Source: an uncultured Acidobacteriota bacterium (GTDB lineage Bacteria > Acidobacteriota > Vicinamibacteria > Vicinamibacterales > SCN-69-37). Taken from it: a DNA stretch of 19,451 bases. The stretch spans positions 1 to 19,451 of the forward strand of contig CALFMR010000137.1 of the NCBI GenBank assembly GCA_937880585.1. Direction: 5' to 3'. Made by a program: the position numbers and the translations under genes. The notes beneath the pieces were generated by a model that was not told where the DNA came from, did no database searches, and saw nothing but the letters and a program-made list of their open reading frames with translations. How positions within the stretch are numbered: the first letter of the stretch is position 1; each line of letters begins with the position of its first letter. Positions 6,761-16,102 of the stretch are shown in pieces.

Positions 6761-6803
6761 CGCGGTGCCGTCGCGAGACCTGACGTCTCACGACGGCATC
6801 GCG
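6761..6803. terminator. Large inverted repeat, probable bidirectional terminator between convergent cytochrome genes
   Basis: Two 19-base arms (6761-6779 and 6785-6803) flank the loop CTGAC. Seventeen of the 19 positions are Watson-Crick pairs, one is a G-T wobble and one a C-A mismatch. The left arm reads CGCGGTGCCGTCGCGAGAC. The hairpin fills most of the 66 bases between the stop of the plus-strand cytochrome (6745) and the stop of the minus-strand cytochrome (6812). It lacks a T-run on either side, but its position fits a shared terminator or 3'-end stabiliser. Confidence 0.65.
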
Positions 6804-6811
6804 CGGGTCGA

Positions 6812-7450
6812 TCAGTTGCCGGAGGGCGGCTGCGCCGGACCTGGGCCAGGGCCGCCGGGACCGCCCGGCCCACCAAATCCGCCGGGACCACCCGGACCAC
6901 CGCGGCGCGGCGGCATGGGCGGACCGGCCGGCAGCAGGCTGAAGCCGCCGCGTTCCCATCCGTTCGCCGGCGTGAACGCCGGCTTCTTGTCGCCCTGATG
7001 GCAGGTGAAGCAGCTCACCTTCTCGGGCTCGTCCGTGTCGCCGACGTTCTTCACGTAGTTCGCGTTGATCTCCATGACCATCTTGATCATGTCGCGCGCG
7101 GCGTCCTTTTCTTTCTTGCCGTCGAGCGAGTAATCGAGCCGCGGCGGCCGGCCGGGGCTGGGGGGCGGCGCGTTCGGATCCTCTTCGTGGCAATAGTCGC
7201 AGCGCACGCCGAGGCTCTGGGTGAACGTCTGCATCAGCGTCCCGACCTGGCGTGTCGTCCACTCCTTGGGCAGGACTTTGAGGTTCTTGGGCGGGGCGTT
7301 GGGACCGCCGCGGCCGCCGCCGCCCTCGCGCGCCTGACCGGCGGGAGCGGGCGGAGCGTTCTGGGGAACGACAGCGGGGGTGGCCGAAATCGCCAGCACC
7401 GCGATGAAGACCGAGGAACCGGTCAGAAACAAACCGACGCGATCACGCAT
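6812..7450 (-). CDS. Dihaem cytochrome c, photosynthetic reaction centre cytochrome-like, Gly/Pro-rich tail
   Basis: This is a 212-residue exported cytochrome with two CxxCH sites, CDYCH (84-88) and CFTCH (147-151). KNLKVLPKEWTTRQVGTLMQTFTQSLGVRCDYCH, DAARDMIKMVMEINANY and VSCFTCHQGDKKP match one half of the reaction-centre tetrahaem cytochrome family (CytoC_RC). Stand-alone dihaem members are frequent in non-phototrophic Acidobacteria, where their role is not settled. Residues 1-30 form a signal peptide or anchor. The tail from about 176 is low-complexity, with collagen-like G-G-P and G-P-G repeats. The ATG at 7450 has a good GGAGGG (7457-7462) six bases upstream. The gene is convergent with the four-gene operon and shares its hairpin. 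Confidence 0.9.
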   Translation of the reverse strand: MRDRVGLFLTGSSVFIAVLAISATPAVVPQNAPPAPAGQAREGGGGRGGPNAPPKNLKVLPKEWTTRQVGTLMQTFTQSLGVRCDYCHEEDPNAPPPSPGRPPRLDYSLDGKKEKDAARDMIKMVMEINANYVKNVGDTDEPEKVSCFTCHQGDKKPAFTPANGWERGGFSLLPAGPPMPPRRGGPGGPGGFGGPGGPGGPGPGPAQPPSGN

Positions 7451-7456
7451 GCGGAT

Positions 7457-7462
7457 CCCTCC
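7457..7462 (-). promoter_or_regulatory. Shine-Dalgarno GGAGGG for the dihaem cytochrome
   Basis: GGAGGG on the minus strand lies six bases upstream of the ATG at 7450 and fixes that start. Confidence 0.65.
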
Positions 7463-7479
7463 GACGAACGAGCCCGCCT

Positions 7480-7509
7480 ATCTTACGGCAATTGTCGGAC
7501 TTTTGTCCG
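7480..7509 (-). promoter_or_regulatory. Candidate promoter of the dihaem cytochrome, overlapping a small hairpin
   Basis: On the minus strand CGGACA (7504-7509) and TAAGAT (7480-7485) are 18 bases apart, with a predicted start of transcription near 7473. The same stretch holds a 5-bp hairpin, CGGAC with GTCCG around four T/A bases (7496-7509), 28 bases after the topoisomerase stop. The site may therefore serve as end of one transcript and beginning of the next. Both roles are weakly supported. Confidence 0.3.
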
Positions 7510-7537
7510 GGGCGGTCCGTCCGGTCAAGGATCCCCG

Positions 7538-9925
<2,388 letters not shown>

Positions 9926-9933
9926 GGCTGATC

Positions 9934-9939
9934 ATCTTA
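9934..9939 (-). promoter_or_regulatory. Candidate -10 element close to the topoisomerase start
   Basis: TAAGAT on the minus strand ends eight bases before the GTG at 9925. If used, transcription would begin at or within a base or two of the start codon, giving a leaderless message. No convincing -35 lies at the usual distance and there is no Shine-Dalgarno site. Confidence 0.3.
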
Positions 9940-9963
9940 CCCGCGAGTGACCGCTCGGACCGC

Positions 9964-9980
9964 ACGCGGCTTCGCCGCGT
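9964..9980. repeat. Perfect 7-bp GC-rich inverted repeat between divergent topoisomerase and polymerase IV genes
   Basis: ACGCGGC and GCCGCGT flank a three-base TTC loop. The repeat is followed directly by TTGACA (9980-9985), a consensus -35 pointing toward the polymerase gene, although no good -10 follows at 16-18 bases. The 131-base intergenic region otherwise holds only the -10-like TAAGAT on the minus strand. Confidence 0.4.
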
Positions 9981-10056
9981 TGACATTCGCGCAACTCGAC
10001 GGCTGACACGCCGGCCTCGTTCGACGCATAGTGACGGCTGGCTCACCGCCCGTCCC

Positions 10057-11124
10057 ATGGTTCCCCGCCGCATTCTCCACGTCGACATGGACGCGTTCTA
10101 CGCGTCGGTTGAACAGCGCGATCGGCCCGAACTGCGCGGACGGCCCGTCGCCGTCGGCGGCTCTCCCGCCTCGCGCGGTGTCGTCGCGGCCGCGAGCTAT
10201 GAAGCGCGGGCGTTCGGCGTGCGTTCCGCGATTCCCATGTCGCGCGCCGTGCGCCTGTGCCCGCACCTGGTCATCGTGCGGCCTGATTTTCAGAAGTACC
10301 GCGACGTGTCGCAGCGCGTGTTCGCGCTCTATCGCGAAGTGACGCCGCTCGTCGAACCGTTGTCGCTCGATGAGGCGTACCTGGACGTGACGGAGAACGC
10401 GTGGGGCGAACGGCTGGGCGTGGCCGTGGCCAGGCGACTGAAACGCGAGATCCGCGAGCGGACGGGACTGACGGCGTCGGCCGGCGTTGCGCCGAACAAG
10501 TTCCTGGCGAAGATCGCGTCCGCATGGCGCAAGCCGGACGGACGCACGGTCATCGCACCCGAACGCGTGCCCTCGTTTCTCGAGACGCTGCCCGTCGACG
10601 CGCTGTGGGGCGTCGGACCGGTGACGGCGAAACGCCTGCGTGAGCGCGGCATCGATCGCCTCGTCGACGTCCGGCGCATGGAGGCAGCCGCGCTGCGTGC
10701 GGCGGTGGGCGGCCTCGCGGACTGGCTGCGCGAGCTGGCCGATGGACGCGACGACCGGCCGGTCGAGCCCAATCGCGCCTCCAAGTCATCGTCGAGCGAG
10801 TGTACGTACGCGAGCGACCTCACCGATCTCGATCGCATTCGCGAGGAGGTCGACGTCATGGCCCGCGAGAACGCGGCGTGGCTCGTGAGTCGCGGGTTGG
10901 TCGCGCGGACCGTCACGATCAAAGTGCGTTACGCCGACTTCTCGACGATTACGCGCAGCCACTCACACGGCCCGACGAACGACGCGGACGCGATCGCCCG
11001 ACGCGCCGTGGTGCTACTCGAAAAGACGGACGCCGGCCGCCGGGCGGTGAGGTTGCTCGGTGCGGGCGTCCACGGACTTCTCGACGCCAGCGCTTGGCAG
11101 AACGGACGACTGCCGTTTGAGTGA
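10057..11124 (+). CDS. dinB: DNA polymerase IV (Y-family translesion polymerase)
   Basis: This is a 355-residue error-prone polymerase, the usual DinB length. The catalytic acids are D10 in ILHVDMDAFYASVEQ and D105-E106 in PLSLDEAYLDVTE. Tyr15 is at the steric-gate position that excludes ribonucleotides. ASYEARAFGVRSAIPM (47-61), GLTASAGVAPNKFLAKIAS, and the helix-hairpin-helix region LPVDALWGVGPVTAKRLRERGI are all present, followed by the little-finger domain. The last residues, QNGRLPF, could be a variant beta-clamp-binding motif. The start is ATG at 10057, which gives the family N-terminus. It is transcribed divergently from the topoisomerase gene. I do not see a clear LexA operator upstream, so damage control cannot be read from the sequence. 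Confidence 0.96.
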   Translation: MVPRRILHVDMDAFYASVEQRDRPELRGRPVAVGGSPASRGVVAAASYEARAFGVRSAIPMSRAVRLCPHLVIVRPDFQKYRDVSQRVFALYREVTPLVEPLSLDEAYLDVTENAWGERLGVAVARRLKREIRERTGLTASAGVAPNKFLAKIASAWRKPDGRTVIAPERVPSFLETLPVDALWGVGPVTAKRLRERGIDRLVDVRRMEAAALRAAVGGLADWLRELADGRDDRPVEPNRASKSSSSECTYASDLTDLDRIREEVDVMARENAAWLVSRGLVARTVTIKVRYADFSTITRSHSHGPTNDADAIARRAVVLLEKTDAGRRAVRLLGAGVHGLLDASAWQNGRLPFE

Positions 11125-11135
11125 AAAGACTGGTC

Positions 11136-12419
11136 TCACGCCGCCGCTGATTCGACGCGGCGGCGACGCGTACGGCGCCAGGCGAAGAGACGCCGCGTGG
11201 CGAGCGCGATGCCAGTGTAGGCGAGGAACGCGCCGCCGGCCGAGGCGATGCCGGCAATCGTTTGGCCGATGAAGCCCGCGACTTCACCGGTGTGGGCAAA
11301 GCGAACGAACGACCGCGCGCGCCGACCGGGCGTCTGTGACGAGAACGCTTCCCACGACGCGACCGTGCCGGTTGCGGCGTCGAGCGTCAACGTGCCGCGC
11401 CGCTGCGGCTCGCCGCCGTCACCGCGATCGACCGTCACGGTCAGCGCGCCGCGAGGGGATTCCGGCAGGCGGAACGTCAGGATCCGCCAGTCAGGATCGA
11501 CCGCCTTCGCACGCGCGACGGCCGCATCGAGTGCGATCGACGCACCTGGCCGAGCTGCGGCGTCCAACTGATTTCGATCGTCGCCACGAGAGGCGACGCC
11601 GCGCGGTTCTTCAGCACGCGCGGCCCTCGCCTCGCGTCCTACGCCCGGACCTGCGTCGCGGCCCGCGCGTCCGGTGGCCGGGCCCGCGCCGCGCCCCGCG
11701 CCACCGCGCGCGCCTTGCGCCGGCGGTTCCTCGCCCATCGCGCGATAGAGCATGCCGTTCGCCCAGGGATAGGACATGACGACGCCCGCCGAGACGATGA
11801 CGAGAAGCGGGACGGCGGACCAGAAACCGAAGACGTGGTGCCAGTTGAAGTCGCGTGCTTTCGGCGTCAGGCCGTGGCGGAACCACATGCCGTTGCGAAT
11901 GGCGCCCCATCGCAGCGATCGCGGCCACCAGAGCACGATTCCGCTCATCACGATGAACAGGAAGATGACGTTGGCCGCGCCGGTCACCATGCGACCGGTC
12001 GCGCGATCCTCGAGGCTGGCCGCCATGTAACGGTGCCAGCTCGTCATCGTCGTGAAGAACGCGCGCAGCCGATCGCCCGTGCCCTCGCCGTAGACCGTCG
12101 TCGTGTGCGGATTGACGTACAGCGTCGTCGATCCCACGGTGACGGCCGCCGGCATCGTCGGATCCGCGCGCAGCACGAGCGAAGTCGCGCTTCCCCGCCC
12201 GGCCGAGGCTTCCGCCGCGGCAACGATGGCTGACGCGGAAGCCTCCGGCGTGCCGGTGAGATCCGCGGTGCGAAAGGTGTGCGTATCGGCCCAGAGCTGC
12301 ATCTCGCGCTGGTACATCAGCGCGGTGCCCGTGACGCACATGATGAAGATGACGACACCCGCCGTGACGCCGCACGCGAGGTGGCACCAGAAGAGAACCG
12401 GACGAAGCGACTTCAGCAT
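11136..12419 (-). CDS. PepSY-associated transmembrane protein, siderophore-iron reductase-like
   Basis: This is a 427-residue inner-membrane protein. The first membrane helix is at about 9-35 (FWCHLACGVTAGVVIFIMCVTGTALMY). A periplasmic region with a PepSY-like fold follows (ASAIVAAAEASAG, LYVNPHTTTVYGE). Helices lie at about 145-167 (ANVIFLFIVMSGIVLWWPRS) and 195-218 (FGFWSAVPLLVIVSAGVVMSY). A Gly/Ala/Arg-rich linker (about 230-290) and a second periplasmic part lead to a final helix near 385-412, with a basic tail. The conserved histidines (SWHRYMA, NWHHVFGFW, FAHTGEVAG) suit haem or iron binding, as proposed for PepSY reductases in iron operons. It follows the hydroxylase by 13 bases as the third operon gene. 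Its role in releasing iron from siderophores is inference from family and context. Confidence 0.88.
   Translation of the reverse strand: MLKSLRPVLFWCHLACGVTAGVVIFIMCVTGTALMYQREMQLWADTHTFRTADLTGTPEASASAIVAAAEASAGRGSATSLVLRADPTMPAAVTVGSTTLYVNPHTTTVYGEGTGDRLRAFFTTMTSWHRYMAASLEDRATGRMVTGAANVIFLFIVMSGIVLWWPRSLRWGAIRNGMWFRHGLTPKARDFNWHHVFGFWSAVPLLVIVSAGVVMSYPWANGMLYRAMGEEPPAQGARGGAGRGAGPATGRAGRDAGPGVGREARAARAEEPRGVASRGDDRNQLDAAARPGASIALDAAVARAKAVDPDWRILTFRLPESPRGALTVTVDRGDGGEPQRRGTLTLDAATGTVASWEAFSSQTPGRRARSFVRFAHTGEVAGFIGQTIAGIASAGGAFLAYTGIALATRRLFAWRRTRRRRVESAAA
11139..11165. terminator. Inverted repeat overlapping the end of the PepSY gene
   Basis: CGCCGCCGC and GCGGCGGCG form a perfect 9-bp stem with a 9-base loop, starting 14 bases after the dinB stop. 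It overlaps the last codons of the convergent PepSY gene (RRRVESAAA). It could end dinB transcripts, but the repeat may simply reflect Arg and Ala codon use. Confidence 0.3.
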
Positions 12420-12432
12420 GAGCCGTGCGCGA

Positions 12433-13113
12433 TCAGAGCTCCGCCCACTGGCGGAGCAGGTTGTGGTACACGCCGGTGAGCTGGACGGCGCAGGGATGGT
12501 CCGGCACGTCCTGGTTCAGGCGCTGGATGGCCGTATCGAGATCGAAGAGCAGCGTCCGATGCGCGTCCTGGCGGACGAGGCTCTGGATCCAGAAGAACGA
12601 CGACACGCGCGCGCCGCGCGTCACGGGCGTGACGCGATGCAGGCTCGTCGACGGATAGAGCACGAGATGTCCCGCCGGCAGCTTGACCGAATGGACGCCG
12701 TAGGTATCGTCGATGAGGAGGTCGCCGCCGTCGTAGTCCGCGGGATCAGTGAGAAACAACGTCGCCGAGAGATCGGTCCGCAGGCGCAGCGGCGTGCCGG
12801 AAACCTGCCGGATGGCGTTGTCCACGTGGTTGCCGAACGAACCGCCGCCCTCGTAGCGATTGAAGAGCGGCGGGAAGACGCGCAGCGGAAGCGCCGCCGC
12901 AACGAAGAGCGGGTTCTGCTGCAGCGCGCGGACGATCAGCTCGCCCAGCTCGCGCGCGGCGGGACTGTCTTCGGGCAACTGCTGGTTTTGCTTGACGCGC
13001 GTCGACTGGTGACCGGCCGTGACACGGCCGTCCACCCAGTCGGCCGCGACGAGCGCTTGCTGCGCGTGAGCGACCTCGTCCGCGGTCAAGATGTCTGGAA
13101 TCTCTACGAGCAC
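12433..13113 (-). CDS. piuC: PKHD-type Fe(II)/2-oxoglutarate-dependent hydroxylase, PiuC/YbiX family
   Basis: This is a 226-residue dioxygenase, the usual length of the PiuC/YbiX family. The start VEIPDILTADEVAHAQQAL is typical. The iron facial triad is His96-x-Asp98 (GNHVDNAI) and His159 (PSTSLHRVTPVTRG), with Arg169 for 2-oxoglutarate. ADYDGGDLLIDDTYGVHSVKLPAGHLVLYPS is a family signature. Genes of this family sit beside catecholate siderophore receptors (PiuA, Fiu), as here, and are iron-repressed; the hydroxylated substrate is not established. The start is GTG at 13113, with AAAGG about nine bases upstream. It begins 25 bases after the receptor stop and ends 13 bases before the PepSY gene, so the three form one operon. 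Confidence 0.95.
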   Translation of the reverse strand: MLVEIPDILTADEVAHAQQALVAADWVDGRVTAGHQSTRVKQNQQLPEDSPAARELGELIVRALQQNPLFVAAALPLRVFPPLFNRYEGGGSFGNHVDNAIRQVSGTPLRLRTDLSATLFLTDPADYDGGDLLIDDTYGVHSVKLPAGHLVLYPSTSLHRVTPVTRGARVSSFFWIQSLVRQDAHRTLLFDLDTAIQRLNQDVPDHPCAVQLTGVYHNLLRQWAEL

Positions 13114-13138
13114 GGATCTGCCTTTCGCCGGGAACGCG

Positions 13139-15838
13139 TCAGAACTTGAACGATGGCCCGATCATCACCCCACGGCCGGGGCCTGGAATGAAGTGACCGG
13201 TGTAGCCGCGGTCCACGTAGCGGGCGTTGGACAGGTTGGTGCCGTTCACCTGCAGCGCGATGTGCGGCGTCACGTCCCAGTTCACCATCGCGCTGAAGAG
13301 CCAGTACCGGGTCAGCGCCTGGATCGCCGCGGCGTTCTCGCTGCTCGACGCGTTGGTGTTGTTGAAGAAGTACCCGTCGGTGAACTGCGCCCCGCCGCCA
13401 ACCGTCAGGGAGAAGATCGGCAGCCGGTAGTCGCTCCAGAGATTGAAGGCCGTCTTCGGCACGTAGGCGAGCTGCTGTCCGACCTCGCTGGGGTTGCCTG
13501 AGTCGATGACCTTGCTGTCCATGAGCGACAGGCCGGTGAAGACATCCCAGCGGCGCGTGAGCGCGCCCGACAGGCCGAACTCCACGCCCTGCACGCGCTG
13601 ATTGCCGGCGAGCACCGTGGCGCCTTCGTCGTCGACGGTCTTGGCGTTCACTTTCTCGGTGTGGAAGATCGCCGTCGTGAACGCGAGGCCCGGACGAAGA
13701 TCCCACTTCGTGCCGACTTCGATGTTGTGCGTCCGCTCGGGCGGCAGATCCGCGATGCTGCCGCTGCGGTCCGTCAGCGACAGACCGAAGCTGCCGTCGA
13801 ACGACGGATTGAAGGACGTCGAGTACGCCGCGTAGATGCTGCCGGCCTCGGCCGGCTTGTAGACGAGACCCGCCCGACCGCTGAAGGCGCGGTCCGTTCG
13901 CGTATAGTCCGCCGAGCTGCCGTCGGTGTTGACGTTGTCGTAGTCGACGGCGACGCGATCCCAGCGCAGCCCGAGATCGGCCTGCCATCGCTGGCCGGTT
14001 TTGATCGTGTCGAACGCGTAGAACGCGGTCGAGTTCGCGGTGCCATCGCTCGACGCGCCCGTCCGGGCGAGCGACGGCACGTAGGGCTGATCCGGATCCG
14101 GATGGAACAGATCGGTCACCGGCGGCCGGCCGTTGGCGAAGGTGTCGGTGACGGCGTAGCTCGGTTGCGTTTCCCGCGACAGCTCCATCCCGGCGACGAG
14201 CACGTGGGCGAGATCACCGGTCTGGCGTCGCAATGTCAGATCGGTCTGGTTCACGAGCGTCCCGTCGGTCCGGTGCTGATACTTCGTGTCGGTGCGGCGC
14301 ATCTGGAATCCCGAGTTGTCGAAACCCGGATCGTCGGCGCTCGACGCCGCCGTGGCCGCGCGCGGCGGCGTCACGACGCGATCGACGTCATTGCGGCCGT
14401 AGCGCGTCAGGTTGCGCAGCGACGTCGCGGCGCTGAAGCGATGCTCGATGGTCACGGTGCCGAGATCGGTGTTCACCTTCTCGTGATCGCGCGACACCAG
14501 ACCGTAGAAGTTGCTGAAGTCGAGGTCGTCGACCGTGAGGCCCTCGGCGACGGCACCGTCGGGCAACGTCGCCGGCAGGCCGTAGTCCGGAATGTTGTTC
14601 TGGTGCAGGTGCTCGTAGCCGAAGGTCACTTCAGTCGGCGTGCCGAGACCGAGCGCGAGCGAGGGCGCGACGCCCCAGGAACGGTTGCGGACGTCATCGC
14701 GTCGCGGGACGCCCTCGTCCTGCCACATCGCGTTCAGGCGCAGGCCGCTCGTCGCGCCAAGGCGATGATTGATGTCGAAGGTCGCGCGACCGGAGTCGGC
14801 CGATCCGCCGGTGAAGCGGCCGCTGACGTCATCGCTCAGATTGGCGGCCTTGCTGACGATGTTCACCGACCCGCCGGTCGCGCCACGACCGGTGACGACC
14901 GACGACGGCCCCTTGGCCACTTCGACCGACTCGGTGTTGAACGTGTCGCGGCTGACGACGCCGGCGTCACGGGCGCCGTCGACGTAGACGTCATTGCGCG
15001 CGCTGAACCCGCGGATGAGCAGGTTGTCGCCCGGCGCGGTGCCGCCCTCGCCCGCCGTGAGCGTGATGCCCGGCGTGTTGCGGAGCGCGTCGCGCAGCGA
15101 GGTGGCCGCTTGTTCCTCGATGATCTTGGTCGGGATGACAACGACCGTCTGCGGCGTGTCGCGCAACGGCTCGGTGTACTTGGGCGACGAGGCGACGGCC
15201 GTCGCGGTGTCGGTGACGTCGACCGACTGTCCCTGGATGTGCAGGTCGATCGAGGCGTGCGTCGGCGAATCGAAGCGGAACGTCAGGCCCGATCCCTCGA
15301 GAATCGCGCGCAGCGCGTCGGCAATCGAATGCGCGCCGGTGACGCCGCCCGAGACGACGCCACGCGTAAGGTCTGAAGAGATCGTGACGTCGACGCCGGT
15401 CGCTTTCGTGAAGGCTGCGAGCGCGTCGGCCAGCGGACCGGCCGGGATCGCGAACGTCCGCGGTCGCGCGTCGGGCAGGTTCGCGCCGTTCTGATCGGTG
15501 TCCGGCGCGGACTCGTCCACCGCAACCGCGCCGTCGGCTCCGAGCGCCAGGTGCGAGGCCATGACCGTCTGCGGGTCCTCCCACGGCAGGAAGCGCACCG
15601 ACGATCCGCTGGCGCGAGACGTGATGCGATCGGCCGAAGGATCCGATGCGACACGGCCCTCGGCGTGGACCGGCCGCGCGAGCTTCGCGCCGACCGTCGC
15701 CGAAGCGACGACCGTACCGAGCGCGGTCAAACGGCGCCGGCGCAGTCGCGAGGCAGAAGAAGAAGGCTTCTGGGAAACGCGTGAAGAAGAAAACGAAGAC
15801 TCGGATGAGGAAGAAGACGACGGTCGATCAGCGGCCAT
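13139..15838 (-). CDS. TonB-dependent siderophore receptor with N-terminal STN domain
   Basis: This is an 899-residue outer-membrane receptor that imports ferric siderophore using TonB-ExbBD energy. A Ser-rich leader (about 1-30) and RLRRRRLTALGTVVASATVG (31-50) precede a predicted cleavage near VHA (59). The STN domain, at about 125-200 (FAIPAGPLADALAAFTKATGV), marks receptors that signal to an anti-sigma factor. The plug, at about 222-335, contains TPQTVVVIPTKIIEEQ, DNLLIRGFSARNDVYVDGARD, VEVAKGPSSVVTGRGATGG and VNIVSK. The beta-barrel follows to the terminal phenylalanine (SFKF). The sequence resembles catecholate receptors of the Fiu/PiuA type, in line with the PiuC gene 25 bases downstream. 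The start at 15838 gives the Arg-rich signal; a frame extension to 15913 adds 25 residues without a signal and is rejected. No FecI/FecR pair is encoded in the window. Confidence 0.94.
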   Translation of the reverse strand: MAADRPSSSSSSESSFSSSRVSQKPSSSASRLRRRRLTALGTVVASATVGAKLARPVHAEGRVASDPSADRITSRASGSSVRFLPWEDPQTVMASHLALGADGAVAVDESAPDTDQNGANLPDARPRTFAIPAGPLADALAAFTKATGVDVTISSDLTRGVVSGGVTGAHSIADALRAILEGSGLTFRFDSPTHASIDLHIQGQSVDVTDTATAVASSPKYTEPLRDTPQTVVVIPTKIIEEQAATSLRDALRNTPGITLTAGEGGTAPGDNLLIRGFSARNDVYVDGARDAGVVSRDTFNTESVEVAKGPSSVVTGRGATGGSVNIVSKAANLSDDVSGRFTGGSADSGRATFDINHRLGATSGLRLNAMWQDEGVPRRDDVRNRSWGVAPSLALGLGTPTEVTFGYEHLHQNNIPDYGLPATLPDGAVAEGLTVDDLDFSNFYGLVSRDHEKVNTDLGTVTIEHRFSAATSLRNLTRYGRNDVDRVVTPPRAATAASSADDPGFDNSGFQMRRTDTKYQHRTDGTLVNQTDLTLRRQTGDLAHVLVAGMELSRETQPSYAVTDTFANGRPPVTDLFHPDPDQPYVPSLARTGASSDGTANSTAFYAFDTIKTGQRWQADLGLRWDRVAVDYDNVNTDGSSADYTRTDRAFSGRAGLVYKPAEAGSIYAAYSTSFNPSFDGSFGLSLTDRSGSIADLPPERTHNIEVGTKWDLRPGLAFTTAIFHTEKVNAKTVDDEGATVLAGNQRVQGVEFGLSGALTRRWDVFTGLSLMDSKVIDSGNPSEVGQQLAYVPKTAFNLWSDYRLPIFSLTVGGGAQFTDGYFFNNTNASSSENAAAIQALTRYWLFSAMVNWDVTPHIALQVNGTNLSNARYVDRGYTGHFIPGPGRGVMIGPSFKF

Positions 15839-15954
15839 GGATCCCTGCTCCCGGGCAGCGGGCCACGGCACGGCATCCCGTACAATGCGGAATGCCGGAC
15901 GGCCACGCGCCACGCGTGTGGATGAAAACGGTCTCGCCAGACTGCGTTCGGCTC

Positions 15955-15982
15955 CCCGCCGGGTGTGTCAGCACCCGGCGGG
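15955..15982. promoter_or_regulatory. Perfect 11-bp hairpin in the probable leader of the siderophore receptor operon
   Basis: CCCGCCGGGTG and CACCCGGCGGG flank the six-base loop TGTCAG. The hairpin lies three bases from the Fur-box-like palindrome and 116 bases ahead of the receptor start. A transcript initiated at the Fur-controlled promoter would carry it at or near its 5' end. No T-run follows on the minus strand (the next bases are GGAGCCG), so a simple intrinsic terminator for the upstream ferrochelatase gene is unlikely. A 5' stabiliser or leader control element is possible. Confidence 0.55.
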
Positions 15983-15985
15983 TAT

Positions 15986-16007
15986 CAATTGAGATCCATC
16001 TCAATTG
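15986..16007. promoter_or_regulatory. Fur-box-like palindrome upstream of the siderophore receptor operon
   Basis: CAATTGAGAT and ATCTCAATTG form a perfect 10-bp inverted repeat around CC. The half-site TTGAGAT resembles Fur-box halves of the TTGAGAAT type. The even, two-base spacing differs from the usual single central base. It is A/T-rich within very GC-rich DNA and stands upstream of a siderophore receptor, which is the typical Fur target. The remaining intergenic sequence (15839-15954 and 16008-16102) shows nothing else I can name. Confidence 0.65.
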
Positions 16008-16102
16008 GCGGACAGCAGTCTAATGCCGACCGAAAAGGTCCGTCAACAAGGCGTACGAAAGGCGGACAATCTGCAGCCACCGTCGCCGCCCGGGCAGCGG
16101 TG

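Noticed and set aside
6830..6915. CRISPR-like or minisatellite repeat
   Set aside because: The repetition is the codon pattern of a Gly/Pro-rich protein tail, without regular spacers.
9926..10056. LexA/SOS box controlling dinB
   Set aside because: I found no convincing CTGT-type or GAAC-type palindrome; only a GC hairpin and an isolated TTGACA are visible.
13661..15376. Long plus-strand open frame (571 codons) opposite the siderophore receptor
   Set aside because: It is antisense to a well-supported receptor gene, is Arg-rich with no recognisable domain, and is what GC-rich codon use produces on the opposite strand.
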